From positions 1 to 24,902 of IMG/VR virus record IMGVR_UViG_3300046704_000071: a stretch of DNA of 24,902 nucleotides; one strand, given 5' to 3'. Within the stretch, counting starts at the first letter, position 1; each line of letters begins with the position of its first letter. Shown piece after piece: positions 13,979-19,802 of this stretch. The position numbers and the translations under genes were made by a program. The notes beneath the pieces are model-generated. The model ran no database searches. It was not told where the DNA came from and was given only the letters and a program-made list of their open reading frames with translations. The DNA comes from a virus.

Positions 13979-14303
13979 CAACAGGGAAGCACTTGAATCA
14001 TTTTTCGTTCGGCTGGAAAAGGAACACCCGTTACCCGTGGCGAAGAGAGTAGTTTATGCGTTTATTCAGGAATGTGGAAGCCTAAGGATAAGCGTGCCCG
14101 ATTTTAATGATATCTTCCGGATGCAACGTGACGCGAAAATCCGGGCCGCCTTCAATGGGGGGAACCATAAAGAATTGATGGCCCGCTGGGGGATGTCAGC
14201 TTCACAGATACGACGTATTGTGAAGCCGAGGGGGAGTGATCGCCGAACGCGAGAGAGACGGGCAACTGAACGCCTGACAGGCGACCGGAGAAAGGGCGGA
14301 TAG
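13965..14303 (+). CDS. Mor-family late transcription activator
   Basis: A 112-residue protein; Mu Mor is about 129. The middle VPDFNDIFRMQRDAKIRAAFNGGNHKELMARWGMSASQIRRIVK shows the Mor/C hallmarks: R-D-x-x-I, F-x-G-x-N-x-x-E-L and a helix-turn-helix at about 67-86. The N-terminus provides the dimerisation-type helices (VAKRVVYAFIQECG). The C-terminus is a basic Arg-rich tail (RRTRERRATERLTGDRR). I chose the ATG at 13965, with GGGGGTGG upstream; ATG 13941 is an alternative. Mor proteins bind a dyad upstream of promoters that lack a good -35. Two such promoters with a shared motif follow at 14345 and 19728. Confidence 0.8.
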   Translation: MPKNDNREALESFFVRLEKEHPLPVAKRVVYAFIQECGSLRISVPDFNDIFRMQRDAKIRAAFNGGNHKELMARWGMSASQIRRIVKPRGSDRRTRERRATERLTGDRRKGG

Positions 14304-14344
14304 GTTCCCCAGTTTATTGAGAGGCACCTGTGAAAAAAAACTTC

Positions 14345-14383
14345 CATGATCTGCCAGATCATGACGCTGTAATCTGGTATAAC
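14345..14383 (+). promoter_or_regulatory. Probable Mor-dependent promoter 1
   Basis: A perfect dyad, CATGATCT-GCC-AGATCATG (14345-14363), stands in place of a -35 box, followed by the extended -10 TGGTATAAC (14375-14383). TCTGCCAGA ends exactly 16 bases before TGG, identical in spacing to the copy at 19733-19766. The site begins 42 bases after the Mor-like gene, so the activator probably drives the downstream cassette and may sit next to its own target. Confidence 0.75.
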
Positions 14384-14601
14384 ATAATTATTAGCGTACT
14401 ATGTTTCCGGAGCTGGTTTTAAATTTTGGGAGGCTGTCATGAAAAAGGTATTATAAATACATTCGGATATATCGGCGACTCCCGCGTGAGCTCTGCCAAG
14501 CCCGAAATCTTCCATTCGTAGGATAGTGATCAACTCACTGAGCTCTGATCAACCCGCCGAAAAGGTTTCGGGTGTTTTTTATTTTAAGGAGGATCCGGCA
14601 G
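14384..14601 (+). other. Attenuator-like leader with MKKVL mini-ORF
   Basis: After promoter 1 a GGGAGG-preceded mini-ORF encodes MKKVL (14439-14456). CCCGAAA (14501-14507) can pair with TTTCGGG (14566-14572), which is also the 3' arm of the terminator hairpin at 14557-14571, so two foldings exclude each other. GAGCTCTG and TGATCAAC are each present twice between these elements. No larger gene is present. Confidence 0.5.
14557..14580 (+). terminator. Leader terminator before the DUF2292-like gene
   Basis: CCGAAA-AGG-TTTCGG (14557-14571) followed by GTGTTTTTT: a short stem with a T-tract. It would stop transcription before the DUF2292-like gene unless the upstream CCCGAAA competes. Confidence 0.6.
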
Positions 14602-14754
14602 ATGGTAGACAAGAAAGACCTCACGTGGAAGAGAAAGCTGGCAGCGTTGCTCTCAGAGCACCCCGATATTGGAGACAAGATGACCGGCCAGGTAACGATT
14701 CACATGAATGAAGGCGGCATATCAAAGGTTTACTCGAACAAAGAAGTGAAGTAA
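14602..14754 (+). CDS. Small DUF2292/YezD-like protein (50 aa)
   Basis: AAGGAGGATCC gives a near-ideal ribosome site, so the ATG at 14602 is secure despite the length. The C-terminal GQVTIHMNEGGISKVYSNKE is a beta-hairpin pattern like the DUF2292 (YezD) family of small proteins (G-x-V-T-I ... G-x-I-x-K-I). The N-terminus is basic and helical (KKDLTWKRKLAALLSEH). Function is unknown in the family. It stands alone between two terminators directly behind promoter 1, so it would be among the first and most abundant products of Mor activation. Confidence 0.75.
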   Translation: MVDKKDLTWKRKLAALLSEHPDIGDKMTGQVTIHMNEGGISKVYSNKEVK

Positions 14755-14768
14755 CGGTTAGCTGATAA

Positions 14769-14820
14769 CTCCCAGAGGGGAGCGCTATTAGACCCGGGCA
14801 GAAATGTCCGGGTTTTTTTT
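14769..14820 (+). terminator. Strong intrinsic terminator
   Basis: ACCCGGGCA-GAAA-TGTCCGGGT (14792-14813), nine pairs with one G-T, followed by eight Ts (14813-14820). A smaller hairpin CTCCC-AGAG-GGGAG (14769-14782) precedes it. Read-through or a separate promoter is needed to express the ParB/glycosyltransferase pair. Confidence 0.9.
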
Positions 14821-14830
14821 GGGGTAAACG

Positions 14831-15418
14831 ATGGAAATAACAATAATACCGATTACGGAGCTCAAGCCGGCGACTTATAACCCGCGGCGGATCGCGCGCG
14901 AGACCTTGCGGACCTTAAAGCGTAATATTGAGGAGTTCGGCTTCATTGATCCGATGATCGTCAATAAGGACCTGACCATAATTGGCGGGCACCAGCGCCA
15001 TAAAGCAGCCCTGGAACTGGGGATGAAAGAACTGCCCTGCGTCGTCCTCGATCTGTCCAAGTCTCGAGAGAGGGCACTAAACCTCGCGCTCAATAAAATA
15101 TCGGGCGAATGGGACAAGGTAAAGCTCGAATTACTCCTGAAAAGCATCGAGGATGTTGATCTTTCCTTCACGGGTTTCAATGAAGATGAACTCATTGATC
15201 TCATCAAAGACGAAAAGCCCGAGACTCCGCAGTACGACATCGCCCCCCGCCTGATGGAAAAGCACAATTACGTCGTCCTGTTCTTTGACAACGTCCTCGA
15301 CTTCCAGGTTGCCTGTGAAATATTCAGTGTGAAGATGATGCGGGAAGATACGCGGCAGCATGTCGGCCTGGGCAAGGCGATCGACGGCAAGGAGTACCTG
15401 AGGAAGATAGGCAAATGA
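14831..15418 (+). CDS. ParB-like N-terminal domain protein (DNA-modification associated)
   Basis: A 195-residue protein. Residues 1-75 form the ParB/Srx-like nuclease domain: ITELKPATYNPRRI, LKRNIEEFGFIDPMIVNKD and GGHQRHKAALELG at 52-64, then LDLSKSRERALNLALNKISGEWD. This version, with the ALNLALNK segment and no ParB helix-turn-helix, is usually beside phage DNA methylases or other DNA-modifying enzymes; here the neighbour is a glycosyltransferase, coupled by a 4-base ATGA overlap. The C-terminal 60 residues are a small alpha/beta extension (YVVLFFDNVLDFQVACEIF). GGGGTAA is a usable ribosome site. Predicted role: DNA-targeting or nuclease partner of modification. Confidence 0.88.
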   Translation: MEITIIPITELKPATYNPRRIARETLRTLKRNIEEFGFIDPMIVNKDLTIIGGHQRHKAALELGMKELPCVVLDLSKSRERALNLALNKISGEWDKVKLELLLKSIEDVDLSFTGFNEDELIDLIKDEKPETPQYDIAPRLMEKHNYVVLFFDNVLDFQVACEIFSVKMMREDTRQHVGLGKAIDGKEYLRKIGK

Positions 15419-16134
15419 TCTGCGTTATCCCTTCTGCCGGCAGGCCGGATACGATGACCACGACGAAGATCATCCCCACTGCCTGCGTCTGTGTGCCCGA
15501 GTCACAAGTGGCTGAATACCGCAAATATCATGACAGGATCGTAGGGCATCCGGAAGATGTCTACGGCATGGGCCAGAAGCGGCAGTGGATCCTCGACAAC
15601 TTTGAGGATGAGATTATCTTTATGGCCGATGACGATATCTCTTTTCTCTGCTATATGGGTGATGGCGACGAAGGCTCGGGCGGGCACCGGATCCGCATCA
15701 AGGACCCCGGCCACATATGGGAAGTGGTGATGAACACGGCCGCGATCGCCCGCTCGCTCGGTACAAACCTCTTTGGCTTTAACGAGATCCCTGACTTGCG
15801 CAAGTTCAATTATATCGATCCGTTCAGCACCAGGGACCGCATCAACGGCTTTGCCATGGGGATCATCAAAGACGGTCAGAGATTCGATCCGCGCCTGGTG
15901 GTGAAACAGGATTATGACTTCTTCATGATGTCTCTATATTGGAAGCGCTTCATCTGGCGCGATGACCGGTATTCCTTTGTCGCAAAACACTATACGAACA
16001 AGGGCGGGCTCTGCGCCCACCGGTCCACATCAAAAGAGATCGAGTGCATCAAGATTTTACAAGAGAAATTCGGCTCCCAATACGTCGGCACGGTCAAAGA
16101 TAAACCCTGGAAGGTCGTAATAAAAAAACTCTAA
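15415..16134 (+). CDS. GT-A glycosyltransferase, TET-associated (TAGT) type
   Basis: A 239-residue cytosolic protein. It opens with an ICVIPSAGRPDT strand-loop and a CVCVPESQVAEYRKYH segment, then the family-typical GMGQKRQWILDN, and FMADDDISF with the metal-binding D-x-D at about 72-74. Later RINGFAMGI, QDYDFFMMSLYWKR and GGLCAHR fit the second half of the fold. I assign it to the TET-associated glycosyltransferase-like group, known mainly from phages that glycosylate oxidised or hydroxymethylated bases. No TET/JBP oxygenase or hydroxymethyl-base synthase is in this window. It overlaps the ParB-like gene by 4 bases. Glycosylating another substrate, such as protein, remains possible. Confidence 0.75.
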   Translation: MICVIPSAGRPDTMTTTKIIPTACVCVPESQVAEYRKYHDRIVGHPEDVYGMGQKRQWILDNFEDEIIFMADDDISFLCYMGDGDEGSGGHRIRIKDPGHIWEVVMNTAAIARSLGTNLFGFNEIPDLRKFNYIDPFSTRDRINGFAMGIIKDGQRFDPRLVVKQDYDFFMMSLYWKRFIWRDDRYSFVAKHYTNKGGLCAHRSTSKEIECIKILQEKFGSQYVGTVKDKPWKVVIKKL

Positions 16135-16238
16135 GGCTTGCGGGCAGTCCTTTTGCATCCCAAGATTAAACGCTCCCATAACAAAGACATCAGTTTTCGG
16201 GCAGTATTCTTGCTTTTCCCCTTCAAAATTCCCCTAAA

Positions 16239-16263
16239 AAAAACGCTTTACAATCGCGTTTTT
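16239..16263 (+). terminator. Terminator-like hairpin after glycosyltransferase
   Basis: AAAAACGC (16239-16246), loop TTTACAATC, GCGTTTTT (16256-16263): an eight-pair arm ending in Ts and preceded by As, so it could act in both directions. Only three pairs are GC, so termination may be weak. Confidence 0.45.
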
Positions 16264-16275
16264 CAGTGGGACAAT
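16247..16275 (+). promoter_or_regulatory. Possible sigma-70 promoter
   Basis: TTTACA (16247-16252), 17-base spacer, GACAAT (16270-16275), about 43 bases before the gene at 16318. It overlaps the preceding hairpin. It does not share the Mor-type motif, so it might express the clamp/ParB group independently of Mor. Confidence 0.45.
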
Positions 16276-16317
16276 AAGCACAAGGCAGGGTTGCAAAAAC
16301 AAAATCAGGAGGAACGC

Positions 16318-16530
16318 ATGAAAAAGCAAATCGCGCATCTCACCTTCAAGGGCAAGCCGCTCTGCGAGCACGGTTATCACCACTGGCTGATCTGGAATAC
16401 GAATTGCGAGCAGCCATCAATCAGGGACGCAAGAGAGGAAGCCGCACGCTTAAACAGAAAAGACAGGAGCAAGCATCGGCGCATCAAGGTTGTCGTCGGT
16501 CACTGCCCTATCAAGTCCTACTATAGATGA
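16318..16530 (+). CDS. Hypothetical basic protein (70 aa)
   Basis: AGGAGG precedes the ATG at 16318, which I prefer to longer in-frame starts. The product is basic with LCEHGYHHWLIWNTNCEQPS and GHCPIKSYYR; the Cys and His residues could bind zinc. The helix REEAARLNRKDRSKHRRIK suggests nucleic-acid contact. No family recognised. It overlaps the next frame by 4 bases. Confidence 0.65.
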   Translation: MKKQIAHLTFKGKPLCEHGYHHWLIWNTNCEQPSIRDAREEAARLNRKDRSKHRRIKVVVGHCPIKSYYR

Positions 16531-16718
16531 GCAAAGTGCAGCAAGCGGAACGTTATGAGTATGGCAACTTGAACAGTGGCATCCGCTATATAAATAAGAA
16601 ACTGTTGGAGTTGCGAGGAGAGACGTACCGGTACGTCTCTAAGGGAATGAGGCGCGTGACCTTAAGTCATGCGCCCCATCCGGAGCTCCTCACTGTCAGG
16701 AAAGGAGGCTGCCTATAG
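16527..16718 (+). CDS. Hypothetical protein crossing a palindrome (63 aa)
   Basis: Supported mainly by ATGA coupling to the previous gene. The product is basic (YEYGNLNSGIRYINKKLLELRG). From about residue 31 the codons pass through a perfect 22-bp palindrome (16619-16640) and a second hairpin (16651-16675), so the 3' half may be constrained as DNA or RNA rather than protein. No family recognised. Confidence 0.45.
   Translation: MSKVQQAERYEYGNLNSGIRYINKKLLELRGETYRYVSKGMRRVTLSHAPHPELLTVRKGGCL
16619..16640. repeat. Perfect 22-bp palindrome
   Basis: Arms AGAGACGTACC and GGTACGTCTCT with no loop. Even symmetry suits a dimeric DNA-binding protein; as RNA it would be a strong hairpin, but no T-run follows. 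It lies 155 bases before the clamp gene and 1.6 kb before the ParB gene, making it a candidate parS-like site. Confidence 0.85.
16651..16675. repeat. Second inverted repeat near clamp gene
   Basis: GGCGCGTGAC - CTTAA - GTCATGCGCC: ten pairs with one G-T, ten bases after the 22-bp palindrome. Possibly part of the same regulatory site, or an mRNA structure in the clamp leader. Confidence 0.7.
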
Positions 16719-16794
16719 GAATAATAGCAGAAAGCACCGGAGCTGGCAAGCGTCGTCAGTATTAACCCATAACTCAAAACTAAAGGAGATTGTC

Positions 16795-18243
16795 ATGAAA
16801 GATACGAAGAAAAAGGCAGCAAAGCCCGCCACAAAGAAGGCAGTCGTGAAGTTCGCTCCGGTCAAGGCGCCGGCCGCCAAAGAGATCAAGAAAGCAGCAG
16901 CGGTACCGCCTGCAAAAGAGACCAAGGCAGCGGCGGTCCTGAATGTAACCTTTTCGAGGCAGGAACTGTTGAGCTCGCTTAAAGTCGCTGCAGGCTGCGT
17001 CGAGAAGAAAGGTACGCTCCCGATCCTCAGCCATATCCTGTTCGATATCGCAAGCGGAAAGTGCAGGCTTGCGGCAACGAATCTCGAAATGCGCTGGACC
17101 CGCACGATAGACTGCAAGGGTGACGCCGTGAAGCGCTGCATCCCCGCAGAACTGCTGCTTAAAGAGGTCTCCGCGATAGAGGACATGAACATCGATATGT
17201 CTTTCGCGGAACATACCGTCAAGGTCCACAAGCGTTGCGAGATCTACACGCTTTCAGCAGATGAGTTCCCTGCCGGCATGGACTTCAAGGGGGTCACCCT
17301 GGACGTCGACCGCATCCCTACCGCTCTGAAAAGGGTGATCAGGGCCGCAGGCGAATCAGACACGCGCTATGTGCTTAACGGCGTGTTTCTGGATTTGAAC
17401 GCCGGCACGATGGTTGCCACTGACGGCAACAGGCTGCACCTGGACAATATCACTGTCCGCGGTGAGGGCATACCGGCAGCCGGCAGGATCCTGCCGCGCA
17501 AGGCAGCTGAGCTGATCATGAAATATCCGGTAAAGAACAATGCAGGGCAGCTGCGCGATATCAAGCGGGGGGTCAGTCCTGCAAAGGGCAAGCATACGTT
17601 GACGGTCTACGGGCAGAAGGTAGAAGCCGGATACGAGGTCAACAAGACCGGCTACATGACCATTGAGTGGAACGGGCCTGTGAGTTCGTCAGGGTACCTG
17701 TCTGAGAACGAGTACAAGGGCAAGGACCTGATAGCGAAACACGATATGGCCGATTACCTGCAGGGCAGGGCAGAGGCCAAATATCGCGCCCTGTATGAAA
17801 CCCAGACCATGACCGTGGGAGACAGGCATATCAGCCTCCCGATAGCGGAAGGCGTGCTCACGGTGAAGTGCATTGAGGGGCAGTATCCCGATTACAAGAA
17901 AGTCGTGCCCACGAAACTGCCGATAAAGTTGCGCTTCCAGAGCAAGGACTTATTTCAGGTCCTTGGCGGGGCGGTACCGGTAGACCAGAAACTCAAGCTC
18001 ACGATTAACGGGAACCTGAGGATACAGACCGAGAACGCCGGCGTCGGGTCGTACAAGTGGCAGATAGCCTGCTCCTCGATCGGAAAGGCCAAGGGCGAAG
18101 TCGGGTTCATCGTCAATTCCACTTACCTGCTCGACGCCATCAGGGCATATGCAGCGGAGTCGGCTGTTGAGATCGAGATGTCAGAGGGCCTGTCTCCTAT
18201 CCTCATTAACCAGAAGGCAGTAGTTATGCCGATGAGAGCATAA
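16795..18243 (+). CDS. dnaN: DNA polymerase III beta-like sliding clamp with basic tail
   Basis: A 482-residue clamp; host DnaN is about 370. The ATG at 16795 has AAAGGAG upstream. Residues 1-48 are a Lys/Ala/Pro tail (KKKAAKPATKKAVVK) like histone-H1-type tails. The clamp begins at VTFSRQELLSSLKVAAG with TLPILSHILF and ATNLEMRW (domain 1), LKRVIRAAGESDTRYVLNGVFLD and ATDGNRLHL (domain 2), and ends AVVMPMRA, equivalent to the DnaN C-terminus. Between about 232 and 360 domain 2 is enlarged by some 65-75 residues before CIEGQYPDY. Clamps encircle DNA and tether polymerase and repair proteins. First gene of a clamp-ParB-RarA-like trio. Confidence 0.9.
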   Translation: MKDTKKKAAKPATKKAVVKFAPVKAPAAKEIKKAAAVPPAKETKAAAVLNVTFSRQELLSSLKVAAGCVEKKGTLPILSHILFDIASGKCRLAATNLEMRWTRTIDCKGDAVKRCIPAELLLKEVSAIEDMNIDMSFAEHTVKVHKRCEIYTLSADEFPAGMDFKGVTLDVDRIPTALKRVIRAAGESDTRYVLNGVFLDLNAGTMVATDGNRLHLDNITVRGEGIPAAGRILPRKAAELIMKYPVKNNAGQLRDIKRGVSPAKGKHTLTVYGQKVEAGYEVNKTGYMTIEWNGPVSSSGYLSENEYKGKDLIAKHDMADYLQGRAEAKYRALYETQTMTVGDRHISLPIAEGVLTVKCIEGQYPDYKKVVPTKLPIKLRFQSKDLFQVLGGAVPVDQKLKLTINGNLRIQTENAGVGSYKWQIACSSIGKAKGEVGFIVNSTYLLDAIRAYAAESAVEIEMSEGLSPILINQKAVVMPMRA

Positions 18244-18256
18244 CGGAAGGTTGACC

Positions 18257-19123
18257 ATGAAAAAGCAAGTCATAGAATTGCAGCTTAACAAGGTTTTCCC
18301 AAACCCTGATCAGCCGAGAAAGCATTTTGATCAGGACCGGCTGGATGAGCTCGCCATGAGCATCAGAGAGTATGGCGTGCAGGAGCCGATCAAAGTAGTG
18401 CCCCGAGAGGGGCGCTACATGATCGTGATGGGTGAACGGCGGTGGCGGGCTTCCGAGCTCGCCGGCAAGTCGACCATACCATCTATCATAGAAAACCTTA
18501 ACGCCCATCAGGTTGAAGAGCTGGCGTTGCTCGAAAACATCCAGCGGGAGGACCTGAACATCATCGAACAGGGCAAGGCCTATCAACGCCTTATAGACAG
18601 AGGCTGGACAGTCGAGGACATGGCCCGAAAGTTTGGCTATAAGAAAACGGGGCCCATCTACGACCGGTTGAGTCTCCTCAGCCTGGCAGCGGACTATCAG
18701 GACATGGTCATTAAAGGCAGCCTGACGCCCGCCCAGGCCTATGAGATGAGCCGCTTGCCTCAGGCACAGCAGGATATTGTTTTTGCGAAGATACGCTCAG
18801 GCGAGCTCAACACGCAAAACAAACTCTATGCCTTTGTAACGGCCCTGATAGCGATCGACAGTCAAGAAAGCATCTTCGCCCTCACGCCCTTATCCTCACA
18901 AGAGAGCGAGTCGATCATGGCCTTCTCGGGACTCATGGGCAGTATCGAGAAGTTTCTAAAACAGATTCATCAGGAAGACCGCCTGAGGCATCTCGAAAAG
19001 GCGGTGCTGCATACCGACATAAGCACCGAGCGGCTTGACCTGATCATAGGGCAGCTGCAGAAGATACGCCGCACTATTTTAGTGGGCGAGGGTGTGCAGA
19101 AGGCACAGGAGATAGCTGCATAA
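18257..19123 (+). CDS. parB: ParB/Spo0J-family protein
   Basis: A 288-residue protein with the full ParB order: LQLNKVFPNPDQPRKHFD, SIREYGVQEPIKVVP, GERRWRAS at 59-66 (CTP/phosphate-binding box), LLENIQREDLNIIEQGKAY at 91-109 and a helix-turn-helix at about 117-140 (TVEDMARKFGYKKTGPIYDRLSL). A helical C-terminal region follows. ParB proteins load at parS and slide as CTP-bound clamps; others act as transcription factors. No ParA gene is in the window and I saw no canonical parS, but a 22-bp palindrome lies upstream. The ATG at 18257 is chosen over the in-frame TTG at 18251. It lies 13 bases after the clamp gene. Confidence 0.92.
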   Translation: MKKQVIELQLNKVFPNPDQPRKHFDQDRLDELAMSIREYGVQEPIKVVPREGRYMIVMGERRWRASELAGKSTIPSIIENLNAHQVEELALLENIQREDLNIIEQGKAYQRLIDRGWTVEDMARKFGYKKTGPIYDRLSLLSLAADYQDMVIKGSLTPAQAYEMSRLPQAQQDIVFAKIRSGELNTQNKLYAFVTALIAIDSQESIFALTPLSSQESESIMAFSGLMGSIEKFLKQIHQEDRLRHLEKAVLHTDISTERLDLIIGQLQKIRRTILVGEGVQKAQEIAA

Positions 19124-19132
19124 GGAGGAACG

Positions 19133-19711
19133 GTGACACTCTTCAAATTAATGACGAAAAACGGTTACAGATTTTCAGAGGCAGCCAGCGCGCTGCAGAA
19201 GACGATCCGGCGCGGCCTCGAGGAACAGGCCATGTATTGGGCCATCGAGCTGGAGGACGGCTTTCATGAATACCTCTGGCGGCGGCTGCAGGTGATCTCC
19301 GTCGAGGATATCGGCATAGCGGACCCGCACGTTGTCCTCTATGTGGCCGAGATGCGGAAGCTGTATCTGGAACTCCGCAAGGAATACGACAAGGCGCCGG
19401 AGAAAAAGTCGCGGTCATTCCGCATGGTCCTGGCAAACGCGATACTCGCCATGTGCCGGGCAAGTAAGAGCCGCATAGGCGATGAATTCCAGATCGTCAT
19501 TTACGGCCGGCGCGAGAGAGGGCTGCACCTGGACGTTCCGGATTTCGCGCTCGACATGCATACGGCAAAGGGCCGCAGCATGGGGCGCGGGCCTGAACAC
19601 TTCTGGACCGAGGGAGTGCGTCTGTTCAACATGAAGAAGCTTAAAAACCCTTATACGGATGAGGCCGTGCGCTACCGCACCGGCCGCGAAGAGGAGGCCA
19701 CCGACGAATAG
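19133..19711 (+). CDS. Stand-alone RarA/MgsA C-terminal-like domain
   Basis: GTG start at 19133 with AAGGAGG well placed. A 192-residue protein: ASALQKTIRRGLEEQAMYWAIEL, YLWRRLQVISVEDIGIADPHVV and RMVLANAILAMCRASKSR match the C-terminal half of RarA/MgsA (host motif EDIGLADP), the helical region that forms tetramers and contacts partners. The AAA+ ATPase half is absent. In the host the full-length protein rescues stalled forks and interacts with SSB. A phage copy lacking the ATPase could bind or poison the host protein, or serve the adjacent clamp. Final residues (NPYTDEAVRYRTGREEE) are acidic. Confidence 0.8.
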   Translation: MTLFKLMTKNGYRFSEAASALQKTIRRGLEEQAMYWAIELEDGFHEYLWRRLQVISVEDIGIADPHVVLYVAEMRKLYLELRKEYDKAPEKKSRSFRMVLANAILAMCRASKSRIGDEFQIVIYGRRERGLHLDVPDFALDMHTAKGRSMGRGPEHFWTEGVRLFNMKKLKNPYTDEAVRYRTGREEEATDE

Positions 19712-19727
19712 ACAGACGAAATAGTTT

Positions 19728-19766
19728 CATACTCTGCCAGAAGGCGGAGCGAAAATTTGGTATAAC
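19728..19766 (+). promoter_or_regulatory. Probable Mor-dependent promoter 2 (packaging genes)
   Basis: CATACTCTGCCAGA (19728-19741), 16 bases, then extended -10 TGGTATAAC (19758-19766). It matches promoter 1 at CAT, TCTGCCAGA, AAT and TGGTATAACA with the same spacing. Only the left half of the dyad is conserved. It lies 37 bases before the small terminase start. Confidence 0.75.
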
Positions 19767-19799
19767 AAGCCCAAAGGTCGTAAGACTGGAGGGCTTGTT
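19764..19799 (+). repeat. Inverted repeat at the terminase start
   Basis: AACAAGCCC (19764-19772) and GGGCTTGTT (19791-19799) are exact nine-base complements, with GGTC-GTAA-GACT inside. The left arm covers the -10 box, and the GGAGG ribosome site lies at the right arm, so this could be an operator or a translational switch if transcription starts early enough. Confidence 0.7.
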
Positions 19800-19802
19800 G
19801 TT

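Larger units (their letters stand above)
16135..16317. other. Intergenic region with terminator-like hairpin and promoter
   Basis: A frame from 16138 is open through this gap, but no ribosome site supports it. The gap carries a hairpin (16239-16263), an overlapping sigma-70-like promoter (16247-16275) and the AGGAGG of the next gene. Confidence 0.5.

Noticed and set aside
14384-14601. Known riboswitch or self-cleaving ribozyme in the leader
   Set aside because: I looked for hammerhead, twister and fluoride-riboswitch core bases and none fit in order; only the attenuator-like pairing is supportable.
16669-16794. Upstream in-frame start for the sliding clamp
   Set aside because: AAAGGAG directly before the ATG at 16795 decides the start; the upstream extension has no ribosome site.
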